A DNA stretch of 64,000 nt from CAWAVN01 sp963844315 (GTDB lineage Bacteria; Planctomycetota; Planctomycetia; Planctomycetales; Planctomycetaceae): positions 1 through 64,000 of the forward strand of contig CAWJOC010000025.1 of assembly GCA_963844315.1 (NCBI GenBank), given 5' to 3'. Below the pieces are notes generated by a model. That model was not told the DNA's origin, made no database searches, and was given only the letters and a program-made list of their open reading frames with translations. The position numbers were made by a program, and so were the translations under genes. Positions 18,363 to 31,919 of the stretch are shown here, one piece after another (within the stretch, counting starts at the first letter, position 1; each line of letters starts with the position of its first letter).

Positions 18363-19634
18363 GTGAGCGCACTCAATCGCATCGTTGGGATTATCTTCGT
18401 TTGTCTGCTCTGTCTGTCGGGTTGCCGGGATTCTAAATCGCCCGCGGAAGCGGAACCGGAAAAGACCGCCGCCCAAGAAGCCGTAAAGCCGACGGAGCTT
18501 CAGAATGGATACCCCGGTGCGCCCGAAGCCGCGATGCGGCAGATGATCGAAGGCTTACGGTCGAACCGTCCGGTCGTGGTCTGGCAAGCGACGCCTGAGC
18601 CGTTTCAGAAGGAAATCAACGGCCTCGTCCGCGAATTTGCCCGGAAGATGGACCCCGTGCTTTGGCAGCAAAGTTTTGCGACCTGGGAAAAGCTCGCCCG
18701 GCTCTTGGCGGAAAAGAAAGCCTTCATTTTGAGCCATCCCGAATTGGCAACTTTGTCTCCCGATCAGAGGCGGCGGCTGGAACAGCATTGGGACGGACTT
18801 GCGGAACTCTTGACGATTCTAGTGCACAGCGAACTTGCCGACCTTGGGCAATTGGAATCCTTCGAGATGGGCCGGTTTCTGGAAAAGACCGGCGGAACCT
18901 GGTTTCAGGAATTGGCGAAGCTCTCCGAATCGCTGGGGCAAGATTCGATGTCCGGCATGCTTTCCGGGCTGACACCGAAAACTTTGCATGTCAAAGGCGG
19001 CGAAGCCACTATGGCCTGGATGACCAAAGAATCCACGAAGCCAGTGTCTGAATTTTTTATGATCCAAGTCGAAGGCCGCTGGGTTCCCGCCGGTTGGGTC
19101 ACGGCTTGGGAACGGGTTCGCGAGTGGCGGGGGAAACTTCGGCAAATGCCCGCCGAGGCTTTCACCGCGCAAAGCGTGGAGAAAATCCAAACCCTTGCCA
19201 AAGCGGAGCGGACGATTGATGCCCTCCGCGCCACGAAAACTGCCAATGAATTTCAGGACGCATTGGCTATGGAATTGGGCGAGCCCACAGTGATGGAATA
19301 TGCATCGCTAATCCGCACTTTGAGCGGGGCCACACCGACGAATAACGCTTCACCGCCGATAAGTGAAGTCCCCGTAGTTCCCGCCGATGCCGGTTCCGTA
19401 ACGTTATTCGTGAATGGAGCGACCGACCCCAGTGATGAAGATCTGATCTTCGATGCCCTGCAAGCGGTGCTCCCCGGCGATGTGGACGTGCAGTTCGAGA
19501 AAACTCGCACGGGCTTAAAAGTCATCGTGGGTCCGGTGGGAGATTTGGATCAACTCGCCAAACAGTTGACGTTCGGATCCATCACCAAAACCAACCCCCA
19601 GGAGCGGACTCTCTCCATCGATATGAAACGCTAG
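18363..19634 (+). CDS. Putative lipoprotein, function unknown
   Basis: A 423-residue protein with GTG start at 18363, a hydrophobic signal (NRIVGIIFVCLLCLSGC) and lipobox LSGC with Cys21, so it is probably membrane-anchored outside the cytoplasm. A low-complexity linker (Ala/Glu/Lys) follows, then a mostly helical region (QMIEGLRSNRPVVVWQATPE) and a late Val-rich segment (DVDVQFEKTRTGLKVIVGP). I do not recognise a catalytic motif. It is divergently transcribed from the MoxR-type ATPase with a 144-nt gap that must hold both promoters. No frame break is seen. Confidence 0.75.
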   Translation: MSALNRIVGIIFVCLLCLSGCRDSKSPAEAEPEKTAAQEAVKPTELQNGYPGAPEAAMRQMIEGLRSNRPVVVWQATPEPFQKEINGLVREFARKMDPVLWQQSFATWEKLARLLAEKKAFILSHPELATLSPDQRRRLEQHWDGLAELLTILVHSELADLGQLESFEMGRFLEKTGGTWFQELAKLSESLGQDSMSGMLSGLTPKTLHVKGGEATMAWMTKESTKPVSEFFMIQVEGRWVPAGWVTAWERVREWRGKLRQMPAEAFTAQSVEKIQTLAKAERTIDALRATKTANEFQDALAMELGEPTVMEYASLIRTLSGATPTNNASPPISEVPVVPADAGSVTLFVNGATDPSDEDLIFDALQAVLPGDVDVQFEKTRTGLKVIVGPVGDLDQLAKQLTFGSITKTNPQERTLSIDMKR

Positions 19635-19698
19635 CCCGCGCTCGACCTTGGCAGGGCCGAGTTGGTAAACTTTTATTTACGCGAACTGTAAAGACTTT

Positions 19699-19891
19699 AA
19701 CCACGAACGACACGAACGACACGAAAAAATCACAAAGGCTCGAAGGAAGCGAGTAAAAACCTTTGAGATTTGACAATTCTCAATTGGCGAGAAATTCAAG
19801 GTGAGAAGTGGTTTTCCTTTGTGGTCTTTAGGGGCTTGGTAGAGAAGGCTTTTTGGCCTTATTTCGTGTCATTCGTGTCTTTCGTGGTTAA
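19699..19891. repeat. Inverted repeat pair in 19635-19963 gap
   Basis: Left arm 19699-19727 (Aac-cac-gaa-type repeats of ACGAACGAC) is complementary to right arm 19863-19891 (TTCGTGTC..TTCGTGGTT) with a few mismatches. The left arm itself repeats a nine-base unit. The 330-nt gap between the lipoprotein and the cytochrome gene has no other feature that I can support beyond the promoter for the latter. Confidence 0.75.
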
Positions 19892-19963
19892 TCTTCTTTC
19901 AGATTGAGTTATTAAGACGTTGACTTAGTTCAATCATGTTTGGACTTCCGCGAGGTTTGCTCG

Positions 19964-23094
<3,131 letters not shown>

Positions 23095-23095
23095 C

Positions 23096-23183
23096 GTGCG
23101 CCATGCCCACGGCTTTGCGTGGGCATGTTGTTCCTCGGTTGACCACCGAATCATGCCCATCCAAAGCGATGGGCATGCCACCC
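23096..23183. repeat. Pair of diverged hairpins (CATGCCCA..TGGGCATG)
   Basis: Two hairpins of similar sequence, 23102-23127 and 23152-23177, each with CATGCCCA/TGGGCATG stems. They are also partly complementary to each other, so the whole forms a nested palindrome. It lies between the cytochrome stop (23094) and the DUF1501 start (23212) and could influence expression of the second gene. Confidence 0.8.
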
Positions 23184-23211
23184 ATCCTCAAAACTGCTTG
23201 AGACGATCTTC

Positions 23212-24685
23212 ATGCTGACATCTTATGACCCCCAGATGCTTTCCACCCGCCGGCATTTCTTTCGGGAGGACCGCGACCGGAATCGGGACGGCGGCGCTCG
23301 CATCGCTCATCGATCCCCAACTCTTCGCGGCGGCTCCCGCGCAAGGAGAATCGCTCGAAGGACGGGGCGGGGTTTTGAAAGCCACGCACTTTGTCCCGAA
23401 AGCCAAGCGAGTGATCTATCTCTTTATGTCCGGGGCTCCGTCGCAACTCGATTTGTACGACTACAAACCCAAGATGCAGGAGATGTACGACAAGGATTTG
23501 CCGGATTCGATCAGGCAAGGACAGCGCTTAACCACGATGACCTCCGGGCAACAGCGGTTTCCGATCACGCCTTCGATCTACAAATTCGCCCAGCACGGAA
23601 AATGCGGGGCGTGGGTTAGCGAACTCTTGCCGCATACCGCCCGGTGCGTGGATGACATGACGATCATCAAAACGGTGCACACCGAAGCTATCAACCATGA
23701 CCCGGCCATCACCTACATCCAGACCGGCTCGCAGCAACCCGGCAGGCCCAGTTTTGGGGCGTGGATGTCTTATGGCCTGGGGCAGGAGAACAAAAACCTC
23801 CCGGCGTTCGTGGTGCTGCATTCCACCTGGAGCGCCAAACGCGATGCCCAGGCACTTTATTCGAGGCTTTGGGGCAGCGGGTTTTTGCCCTCGAAACATC
23901 AAGGGGTCAGTTTAAGATCGATTGGTGATCCGGTGTTGTATCTTTCCGATCCGCCCGGCGTGGCCGATGGCAATCGCCGCAGCATGCTCGATGCCTTGAA
24001 CCAACTCAATCAAAAGCAATACGAAGCTGTGGGCGACCCGGAAATCATGACCCGCATCGCCCAATACGAGATGGCCTACCGCATGCAATCGTCGGTGCCG
24101 GAACTGATGGATCTCTCCGGCGAGACCAAGGCCACTTTGGAAATGTACGGCCCAGAGGTCCATAAGCCCGGCACGTTCGCCGCGAATTGCCTCTTGGCCC
24201 GCAGGCTCGCCGAGCGGGATGTGCCTTTCGTCCAGGTCTTCATTCGCGGCTGGGACCAGCACGGGAATCTGCCCAGAGACCTGCCGCTGCAATGCGGCGA
24301 CGTGGACCAACCGTCCGCGGCGCTTTTGATGGATCTCAAGCAGCGCGGATTATTGGAGGACACCCTCGTGATTTGGGGCGGCGAGTTTGGCCGGACGATT
24401 TATTGCCAAGGCAAACTGACCAAAGACAACTACGGCCGCGACCATCACCCGCGCTGCTTTACCGTGTGGATGGCGGGCGGCGGAGTGAAAAGCGGATTCG
24501 TGTACGGCGAGACGGATGATTTCAGTTACAACATCACCGAAAACCCGGTGCACATCCACGATCTGAACGCGACGATCCTCCATTGCCTGGGAATCAACCA
24601 CGAGCGGTTGACGTACCGCTTCCAGGGTCGGGACTTCCGCCTGACCGACGTGCATGGCCAAGTGGTGAAAGACATTCTCGCCTGA
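23212..24685 (+). CDS. DUF1501 protein, pair 1, Tat signal (one frameshift)
   Basis: Secreted member of the DUF1501 family, which is related to alkaline phosphatase/sulfatase folds. ATG at 23212 gives STRRHFFRE, a twin-arginine motif; a single extra base near 23270 then moves the frame to ATGIGTAALASLIDPQLF. The rest is continuous: AKRVIYLFMSGAPSQLDLYDY, TGSQQPGRPSFGAWMSYGLG, GWDQHGNLPRDLPLQCGDVD, DTLVIWGGEFGRTIYCQG, YGRDHHPRCFTVWMAGGGVK, MGxDFR-type end RFQGRDFRLTDVHGQVV. It follows the DUF1549/1553 gene on the same strand and is likely cotranscribed. Function unknown. Confidence 0.92.
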
Positions 24686-24796
24686 TTTGTTTTGAGGCGG
24701 AGTCTGAAGTTGTCCGCCAGATTCCCAGTGCATCGCCGAGGGCCATCCTGGACCCTGCGGCGGATGCTTGGTGGCTCATCAAACCTGAATTGATAG

Positions 24797-24880
24797 GATG
24801 TGTGCCACGGCTCTGTGAGCCGTGCGAATGCCGGACGTCTTTCCGAAACCCGCACGGCTCACAGAGCCGTGGCACACATC
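24797..24880. repeat. Nested palindromic repeat, family B
   Basis: Arms 24797-24826 and 24851-24880 are perfectly complementary over 30 nt, with a 24-nt loop. Each arm contains its own inverted repeat (CACGGCTC..GAGCCGTG). The outer end (TGTGCCAC) matches the outer end of family A, so the two families may share a recognition end. It overlaps the last two bases of the small lipoprotein gene at 24879. Confidence 0.9.
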
Positions 24881-25184
24881 AATCTAAGTTTGACGCGACA
24901 ACACGGGCATCTTTCCGAGGCGTTAATAAGGCGCGATCGGCGCAGCGCCGCGTGCAATCGCAGGCCGGCGCGGCGGCGGTCATAAAGCCCGTGGAGGCGA
25001 TGGATGCCGTGGCATAAGCCGGTTGGACATACGCCTGAGAATACGCCGGATAGGCCGGGTAGGTCGATCCGCATGGCCCGCAGGGCGGAGGACAGGCTCC
25101 ACCGCCGCCAAAGTGATGGCAGCAACAACCGGCGCTGGAAATCATCAATCCGAGCAGTGAGAACGCAGTGAAGAGACGTGTCAT
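24879..25184 (-). CDS. Small Cys/Pro/Tyr-rich lipoprotein
   Basis: A 101-residue protein beginning MTRLFTAFSLLGLMISSAGC, a clear lipoprotein signal with the lipidated Cys followed by CCHHFGGGGACPPPCGPCG. A short repeat-like stretch follows (YPAYPAYSQAYVQPAYATA). Small lipoproteins of this composition are common in planctomycetes, with no known function. The C-terminus runs into the family B palindrome, so the true end may have been altered by insertion of that repeat. Upstream of the start is a gene-free stretch to 25551. Confidence 0.7.
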   Translation of the reverse strand: MTRLFTAFSLLGLMISSAGCCCHHFGGGGACPPPCGPCGSTYPAYPAYSQAYVQPAYATASIASTGFMTAAAPACDCTRRCADRALLTPRKDARVVASNLD

Positions 25185-25551
25185 TTGAGCATTCCTCGCT
25201 AGAGAGAGGTGAGGTGAAGGGAGGGGTAGGATACGAATTTCAAAAATTCTCACAAGATCAAGTTTTTTGGCTCAAGTTTTGGGCAAGACGGGCCGGGGAA
25301 ACTCCCGATTGCACCAAGCATTGCGGTTTATTCCGGCAATCCGGGCAGGAGGCCCCAAACAAGCCCGCCAAGTTGACGAAAAATCCCAAAAAACCGCTCA
25401 AGACTCTTGCGTCAATGGCCGATGGCTTGGTATGTTTCTCAAAACCTCAAAATGAGGGCGCTCGTCGTCCCTAAATATAACTGGTTCACGACGACTGGTT
25501 CTTTGTCAATTGGATGCTTGCACTTTTGAATCGAGGAGAAAGGTACAGGGT
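25185..25551. other. Gene-free stretch; divergent promoter region
   Basis: About 370 nt without a credible open reading frame. It must carry the promoter for the small lipoprotein (leftward) and for the 59-residue protein (rightward). A purine-rich ribosome site, GAGGAGAAAGG, begins near 25532 before the ATG at 25552. I see no convincing hairpin, riboswitch or RNA gene motif in the remainder. Confidence 0.6.
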
Positions 25552-25731
25552 ATGAACACCGCCGTGCTCACTGAAAACACCCTTGAACAGCCCAGCGACG
25601 TGGACCCCATTGATGAAATGCGTCTGCGCACCTGGGCACGCAAAAACTACGCTCCCGCCGCCAAACGCCGCCGCGACTGGCACCCCATCATCCTCGATGA
25701 AATGGTGAAAAAAGACCGCGAGCAACATTAA
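25552..25731 (+). CDS. Small basic protein of 59 residues, unknown function
   Basis: ATG at 25552 is preceded by a strong ribosome site. The product, MNTAVLTENTLEQPSDVDPI then DEMRLRTWARKNYAPAAKRR, ends DEMVKKDREQH. It has no signal peptide or membrane segment; the C-terminal half is basic and probably helical. A textbook intrinsic terminator follows at 25773, so this is a one-gene transcription unit, which strengthens the case for a real small gene. I have the impression that similar sequences occur in other Gemmata relatives, but that is unverified. Confidence 0.8.
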   Translation: MNTAVLTENTLEQPSDVDPIDEMRLRTWARKNYAPAAKRRRDWHPIILDEMVKKDREQH

Positions 25732-25772
25732 GCGCTGGTCCGCTCACAAGCATCCTGCCTGGATCAAAAACA

Positions 25773-25803
25773 AAACCGCCTGCACAATCACAGGCGGTTT
25801 TTT
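25773..25803 (+). terminator. Rho-independent terminator
   Basis: A 10-bp perfect stem (25773-25782 with 25791-25800) and an 8-nt loop are followed by a run of T to 25803. It lies 42 nt after the stop of the small protein. Because the left side begins with A residues, it can also serve the convergent minus-strand gene ending at 25832. Confidence 0.9.
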
Positions 25804-25831
25804 CATGCGCGGAGACCCAGGCATTCTCAAA

Positions 25832-27101
25832 TCAAGTTTGCCAAAACAGGGATTCCTTGGGCGAGGTGTAACGCACATCCAGATGCGGCGTTTCGAGTTT
25901 CTTGCCTTGACCCAGGGATTGCATTCCCGCTTCCACTAACCCGGATGTAAGCAGCGTGCGCTCGATGGGGTACGGAGCTTTTCCGGTGAGGAATGTTTCT
26001 TCCGCCTTGGACATCAGCGCGGCGGAATACACCACGTTCGGGTTCGGCGGCAGATAAAACAGCGTGGAGATGGGTTCGGTTTGGGTTTTCAGCCGGGCGG
26101 CAAAGGTGAAATCCGCGACTAAGCCGTTCATCAACAGCATCGTGGCTTTTAAGCCGTCGGCATACTCGAAACGGTACGCCACCGGGTCTTTCACCCACTC
26201 CTGGATTTGCTCCTGGGTGGGAAAGCGGTGGCTGGTCGTCGGACCCTGCGCGAGAGTTTGCGTCCGGCAGAGGCAAGCGTTGAAAAGCTCCCGGTCGCAG
26301 CCTCCCGCAAGCCAGTTTCCGGTGGACATCGCTTTCCAAACCGCTTCGCCGCGCATAGCGTGCATCGAAGCCACGCCCGTCTCGCCGCCTTTACGCCTTT
26401 CGGCCATGCACTGGAGGACTTCGAGCGCGTGGAAATCGTAACTATCCAACCCACCGAAAGCCACGCACAGAATTTCGTCGACTTCCGCCCCGTAGGGCAT
26501 GTCGATGGAAGGCATCCGCCAAGTAACGGGCAGCGACGACCCGGCCAGAAAGGGAATCTTCATCTCACGGGCGGTGTCCACCATTTCCTTGGCCCATTCC
26601 CACTTCCAGGAGAGATGCTTGTCGTTAAAGAGCGGAACCACCCGGCCATCGGCTTTGAAGACATCAATTACTTGCATGAAGAATTCATAGCGGGGATATT
26701 TCTTTTGGTTCCATTCGTTGTTCGGATAATCTCCGTGCTCGCCGATGATGAGCACCGCATCGACCGCAAGTTCCTTGCCGCCGCACCTGAGGGCTTCGGC
26801 AATCGTGGAATAGATGGGAAAGCCAAACGTTTTGGACCGTTCCCGGCTGAGGTCGTTGTCCGGGGTCTGGTCCACGTAGGCCGAGACGACTTCCAAATGT
26901 CGGATGATGCCAACGCCCATTGATGGGATAGCCCGCCAGAAACCGCTCGCCCATGTGCCAGGCATGCGAGCGATACCGCCATTCCGTAGTGATGATGGCC
27001 AGCCGTTTTTTCGGGCCTTCTTGCGTTTGGGCAAACGAAAGAAAAGGAGCCGACATCATCCCGGCTCCCACAGTCGACAAAAAGGAACGGCGTGAAAGCA
27101 T
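25832..27101 (-). CDS. Tat-exported Gfo/Idh-like protein (one frameshift)
   Basis: Starts at 27101 with a twin-arginine signal (LSRRSFLSTVGAGMMSAPF). The mature part opens KKRLAIITTEWRYRSHAWHM and, across a frame break near 26925, continues GVGIIRHLEVVSAYVDQTP, ELAVDAVLIIGEHGDYPNN, VVPLFNDKHLSWKWEWAKEM, MKIPFLAGSSLPVTWR. The order resembles a Gfo/Idh/MocA Rossmann domain, with NDKHLSW in the place of the catalytic EKP motif, so normal oxidoreductase chemistry is doubtful. The C-terminal half has VASMHAMRGEAVWKAM and LATMLLMNG-like segments. Function unknown. It is monocistronic as far as can be seen. Confidence 0.65.
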
Positions 27102-27138
27102 GTTGGCCCTTTCCAATGATGAGGCTGATTGGTTTCTG

Positions 27139-27275
27139 TCCCCTCTCCCCTGGGGAGAGAGGGCTAGGGTGGACCACCCTGCGGGCGGTGCCCGGACAAG
27201 CGAGACTCAACGTCTATTCTAGTTTGTCCCCTCATCCGGCCTTCGGCCACCTTCTCCCAAGGGGAGAAGGGACAT
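27139..27275. repeat. Inverted repeat (CTCTCCCC..GGGGAGAG / TTCTCCC..GGGAGAA)
   Basis: Two short hairpins, around 27143-27166 and 27226-27271, built on TCTCCCC/GGGGAGA and TTCTCCC/GGGAGAA stems, plus a GGCCTTCGGCC hairpin in the second. This is a very widespread bacterial intergenic repeat type that often produces false open reading frames. It fills the gap between the Tat protein start and the DUF1501 stop at 27314. Confidence 0.75.
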
Positions 27276-27313
27276 ATTCAAACTGTTTGGTTGCGGCGAA
27301 GTGACTAGAAAAA

Positions 27314-28773
27314 CTAGGCCCTCAAGATCTCCGGCACGACATGACCGTGCACGTCGGTCAGACGAAAATGCCGGCCTTGGAACTTATAGGTCAATCGTTC
27401 GTGCTTGATGCCTAGCAGATGCAGAATCGTGGCTTGCAGGTCGTGGACATGGACTTTGTCCTTGATGATGTTATAGCCGAATTCATCGGTCTCGCCGTGG
27501 CTATAACCCGCCTTCATGCCGCCGCCCGCCATCCAGAGCGGAATAGCAGTAGGGGTGATGATCCCGGCCATGTTGTTTCTGGTTATTGATGTCGCCTTGT
27601 CCGAACGGCGTGCGGCCAAACTCGCCGCCCCAGATCACGAGTGTATCTTCCAGTAGCCCGCGCTGTTTCAGATCCTTGACCAGCGCGGCGGACGGCTGGT
27701 CGGTGTCCCGGCACTGTTCGATCAACTGCGTGGGCAGATTCTGATGCTGATCCCAGCCGGAGTGCATCAGTTGAATGAACCGCACGCCTGCGCTCCGCGA
27801 GCCTGCGGGCGATCAGGCAGTTATAGGCGTACGATCCCTGCCGCGTCACATCGGGTCCATACATTTCCAAAGTGGCTTTGCTCTCGGTGGAAAGGTCGGT
27901 CAGCGCAGGGACCGAGGTCTGCATGCGGTAGGCCATTTCATATTGCGCGATCCGCGTGGCAATTTCCGGATCGCCCACCGCTTGCTGCTTGAGGGCATTC
28001 ATCTTCGCCAGGCCATCCAGCAAATCCCGGCGGATTTCGCTCGATAGGCCGGGCGGATTGGAGAGATATAACACCAAATCCCCGCCGCCGCGGAATTTGA
28101 CGCCTTGATATTTCGTGGGCAGAAATCCGCTGCCCCAATAGAAATCGTAAAACAGTTGCCCGCAACTGCCTTCGCGGTCGCGGGAGGTCATCACGCAATA
28201 GGTGGGCAGGTTATCGTTCTCGCTGCCTAATCCATAGGACAGCCAGGCTCCCATGCTAGGCCGGCCCGGCAGCTCGGCACCCGTGAGGAGAAACGTCATC
28301 GCGGGGGCGTGATTGACGGCTTCGGTCTTCATGGATTTCACTAGGCAGACATCATCCACAATCTGGCTTAAATAAGGCAGAAAATCACTGACCCACGCCC
28401 CACATTCGCCATGCTGCCGGAACGGGGCAATCGCGCCGAAGCAGGGCTTGCCCTTGCCCGCCGTCATCGTCGAAAGCTTTTGGCCTTGATGAATGGATTC
28501 GGGAATCTCTTCGCCCCTGCGCTCGGCGAGCAAGGGTTTATAGTCGAAAAGATCCACGTGCGACGGTGCGCCGGATTGCATCATATAGATGACTCGCTTC
28601 GCGCGGGGACCCATGTGCGGCAAGCCGCTAAGCCCTGGATTACTAGGGCTAGATGTCGCGGCTTGTGTTTCACTTCCTAATAGTGAACCTAGTGCGATTG
28701 CACCTAGGCCCACGCCGCTCGAGGAAAGAAACTCCCGGCGGAGGATTTGTTTTCGGAAAAGTTCTGGATTCAT
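27314..28773 (-). CDS. DUF1501 protein, pair 2, Tat signal (two frameshifts)
   Basis: Starts at 28773 (MNPELFRKQILRREFLSSSG), a twin-arginine signal; an in-frame ATG at 28782 is an alternative. Characteristic blocks: AKRVIYMMQSGAPSHVDLFD, TGAELPGRPSMGAWLSYGLG, GGDLVLYLSNPPGLSSEIRR, then across breaks near 27790 and 27540 MHSGWDQHQNLPTQLIEQC, DTLVIWGGEFGRTPFGQGD, HGRDHHPYCYSALWMAGGGM and the closing KFQGRHFRLTDVHGHVVP. It directly follows its DUF1549/1553 partner (stop at 28783), so translation may be coupled. It resembles the pair-1 DUF1501 closely in block order. Confidence 0.92.
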
Positions 28774-28782
28774 AGCGGGCAT

Positions 28783-31190
28783 CTATTCTTTCGTCAGCAC
28801 TTCATCGAGGTTCAGGACCACGTTCATCAGGGCCGTATAGGAGGCAAGCTCGGCTTCGTTGATCGCAGGATCTCGCGGCATTTCTCCGACTTCCAGGAGT
28901 TGTTTCGCGCCACTGGGATCTTGATTGAACTTTGCGGTCACAGTTTCTAACAGCGATAGTAAAGTGATTAGTTCCGCATCGGTTGGATAGCGAGAAGTCG
29001 CCAGCCGAAAGGCAAAGGTCAGCCGGTCCTTGGGAGAGTTGCTAGATTCTCTTAAAACTCGTTCCGCGAGGATGCGGGCGGCTTCGAGATAGGTGATGTC
29101 ATTCATGAGGGTCAAGGCATGGAGCGGAGTATTGGTGCGGGCTTGCCTGACGGTGCAAACCTGCCGGGCGGAGGTATCAAAGAACATCGTCGGCCCCACC
29201 GACCGCCGCCAGAAGGTATAGAGACTCCTCCGGTAGAGTTTCTCGCCGTGGTCTTGCTGATAGGAGATTTTTCCCAGCGTCAAATCTTCCCAGACGCCGC
29301 TCGGATGATAAGGCATTACCGGCGAGCCGCCGTGTTCTTCCACTAATAGCCCCGCAAGATATAACGCCTGGTCGCGAAGTGCGAGTGAGGAGATCCGAAA
29401 ACGAGGGCCGCGCGTTAGCAAACGGTTTTCCGGATCGCGCTCGAGTAACTGCGAAGAGACCAGGGACGATTGCCGATAAGTCGCACTCGTCACAATCAGC
29501 CGGTGCAAGGCTTTCAGATCCCAGTTTGCTAGTTTCCGTTCAGAATTCGAATTAAATTCCCGTCGCCAGCCAATCCAATAGTTCGGGATGGCTGGGGCGT
29601 TCGCCTTGGGTTCCAAAGTCCTCGGTGGTTTTGACAAGTCCCATGCCGAAGAAATGCTGCCAGGCCCGGTTGACCGCCACCCGCGCGGTGAGTGGATGAT
29701 CCGGCGAGACAAGCCAGCGGGCGAGTGCCAATCGGTTCGCGGTTCCGTCGGAAGGCAAGCGGCGGAAAGCACGCGGGAACGCCGGGAGGAATTAGGGCGG
29801 ACTCATCTGGTTGGTCCCATTGGCCCCGGTTGAGCCGATAGGTTTTGCGGGGATTTTTCTTGTCCCGCATAATCATGGTTTCCACGATGGAGCCATTCAG
29901 ACCATCGAGTGCCTTTTTATTCTGATCGATTTGCTTTTGCACCTCGGGCTTTTGTTCTTCGCTTGAGGCTTTCAGTTGCTCTTGAAGTTTTGTGCGCTCC
30001 GATTCCAGGTCCCGGCGGCGGGCCTCTTGTTCGGGAGTGGGAAGAGGCAGGACGGGATTGGCGTTGCCGCCTTTGTCCACGCCGCCGGTTTCCTCGACGC
30101 TATTGAAGAACGCAAACAGGCTATAGAACTCTTTCTGCGAAAGTTGGTCGAACTTGTGGTCGTGGCAGCGGGCGCAACCGGCGGTGAGGCCCAACCAGAC
30201 CGTGCCGGTGGTTTCCACGCGGTCCACGACGTATTCGACGCGGGATTCCTCCGCGATGCGTCCGCCTTCGCCGTTGAGCATGTGATTGCGGTGAAACCCC
30301 GTCGCCACGAGTTGCGACGTGGTGGGGTTCGGCAGCAAATCGCCCGCGAGTTGCTCGATGGTGAATTGATCGTAAGGCATGTTGTCGTTGAAAGCCTCGA
30401 CGACCCAATCCCGCCAGGGCCAAAGCGTGCGGGTGCGCCTCTGTTGATAGCCGTTGGAATCGGAATAGCGGGCGGCATCCAGCCAGGCAAGGGCCATGTG
30501 CTCTCCATAGCGCGGCGAAGTCAGCAATCGATCCACGACTTTTTCATAGGCATCGGGCGAGTTATCCGCGAGAAAGGCATCGAGTTCTTCCAGCGTCGGC
30601 GGAAGGCCCGGTGAGATCCAGCGTCACGCGCCGGAGCAGGGTTTCTTTCGCGGCGGGATTCGCGGGCGAAAGACCTTCTCGCTCCAAGCGAGCCAGAATG
30701 AAAGCATCAATCGGATTTCTCAGCCAAGCCGAGTTCTTCACATCGGGCGGCGTGATGGGCTTTGGAGGAATCAACGACCAATGCTCCTTCCAGTCGGCTC
30801 CTTCTCGAATCCAGCGGCGAATGAGTTCGACCTGCTCAGGCTTCAGTTGCTGCACCGCGTCGGGCGGCGGCATTTTTTCGCTTTCATCCTCACTCAGAAG
30901 CCGCCTGAGCATTTCGCTTTCGTCGGGCTTTCCCGGCACGATGGCGTGGTATCCGCCCCGGTCGGCGAAGGCTCCGCGCGGGTATCCAGACGTAAATCGG
31001 CTTCGCGGGTCTTCTCGTCCGGACCGTGGCAGGTGTAGCAGGTGTTCGAGAGAATGGGCCGAATCTGGCGGTCGAAATCCACCGCCGCTTGCGAAGCGGC
31101 AGTGTCTTTCTCCGCGACGGCGGCAGGTTCCGCGAAGGTTGGCGCGGCGAGGAAAAGGATGGCCAAGGCGGCCCAAGGTCCGCGAATCAT
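28783..31190 (-). CDS. PSCyt1/DUF1549/DUF1553 cytochrome, pair 2 (several frameshifts)
   Basis: Starts at 31190 with signal peptide RGPWAALAILFLAAPTFA, then DRQIRPILSNTCYTCHGPDE (haem-type C-x-x-C-H). Frames change near 30985, 30607, 29755 and 29560. The followed protein shows ESEMLRRLLSEDESEKMPPP, NPIDAFILARLEREGLSP, SPRYGEHMALAWLDAARYSD, LTAGCARCHDHKFDQLSQKE (second C-x-x-C-H), a charged coiled segment (ESERTKLQEQLKASSEEQKP) where pair 1 has a lectin-like insert, and DUF1553 (NRLALARWLVSPDHPLTARV, LMNDITYLEAARILAERV). The swap of the insert suggests different partners or substrates from pair 1. Confidence 0.9.
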
Positions 31191-31279
31191 GATGCGTTCC
31201 TGAGGTGACAAGCGCGAGGAGGCTCGAGGGCGTGATCAAACGGGGGATGGACGATGGGTTCTATTTTAGCCAAGCCGCT

Positions 31280-31917
31280 TCAATCATGCACGCCGGTCGA
31301 GGTCTCCGGTGGGTTCCACCGGCCCGCCACTCCGATCGCGATCATGGCAATGACCAGCCCGCCCAGCCAATCCCAGGCGTAATGCTGCTTGGTGGTGAGG
31401 ATGGTCGCCGATAGGAGCAACAAGACGGCGGCGTACCCGTTCGCCCACCAGCGGCCTTCCGCGAAAACGGTCCAGCAGACAATTGTTGGGAGCATGATGT
31501 GCATGGACGGGAAACTGCAAGCGGGCGTATCGACCGCTGTGAGCCAGCGGTAAGCCGTCACATCCCAACGAGGTTCCAGCGAAGAGAGTTCCGGCGCGGG
31601 CAAAGCGTCGGCCAGAACACGAAGACGGGAATCGTCATCGCCAGGCAAAGAAAGTACGCCCGCACCGCCTGGGAAAGCACCCGGTCTGTTTGGATCAGAA
31701 GCGCGACCGGAAAGCCCAGCAGAAAAAACAGCATGTAGGGCACGACGGTCCAAGGCCAAAACGGAAACCACTCATCCACCACGGAAAGCGGCAATGACCG
31801 TGCGGGCCTCCACTGAAAATGGTTCAGCGTGGTATAGACCACATATTGCAAGAGGACAATCGGCAAGATCGCGCGCAGATTTTGCCCCATGGTGCGCGGG
31901 GGGTCGGCGGCGGACAT
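31280..31917 (-). CDS. PAP2-family membrane phosphatase (one frameshift)
   Basis: Integral membrane lipid phosphatase of the PAP2 superfamily. N-terminal helices include LRAILPIVLLQYVVYTTLNH and VVPYMLFFLLGFPVALLIQ. Near 31608 the frame changes; the remainder holds ACSFPSMHIMLPTIVCWTVF (PSxH phosphatase motif) and TTKQHYAWDWLGGLVIAMIA with the last motif His and Asp. This layout is like the PAP2_3/inositolphosphorylceramide-synthase-type group. Possible substrates are isoprenoid or glycerolipid diphosphates; the polyprenyl synthase two genes upstream would fit the former, by inference. Its ATG at 31917 nearly abuts the stop of the Dabb gene. Confidence 0.8.
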
Positions 31918-31919
31918 CG

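Noticed and set aside
17064..19634. Complete MoxR/VWA/DUF5682 ternary conflict system
   Set aside because: Only the ATPase is present; neighbours are a MarR regulator and a lipoprotein.
24879..24880. Programmed frameshifting as the cause of the many frame breaks
   Set aside because: The breaks occur in unrelated housekeeping-type genes and without slippery-site and hairpin pairs.
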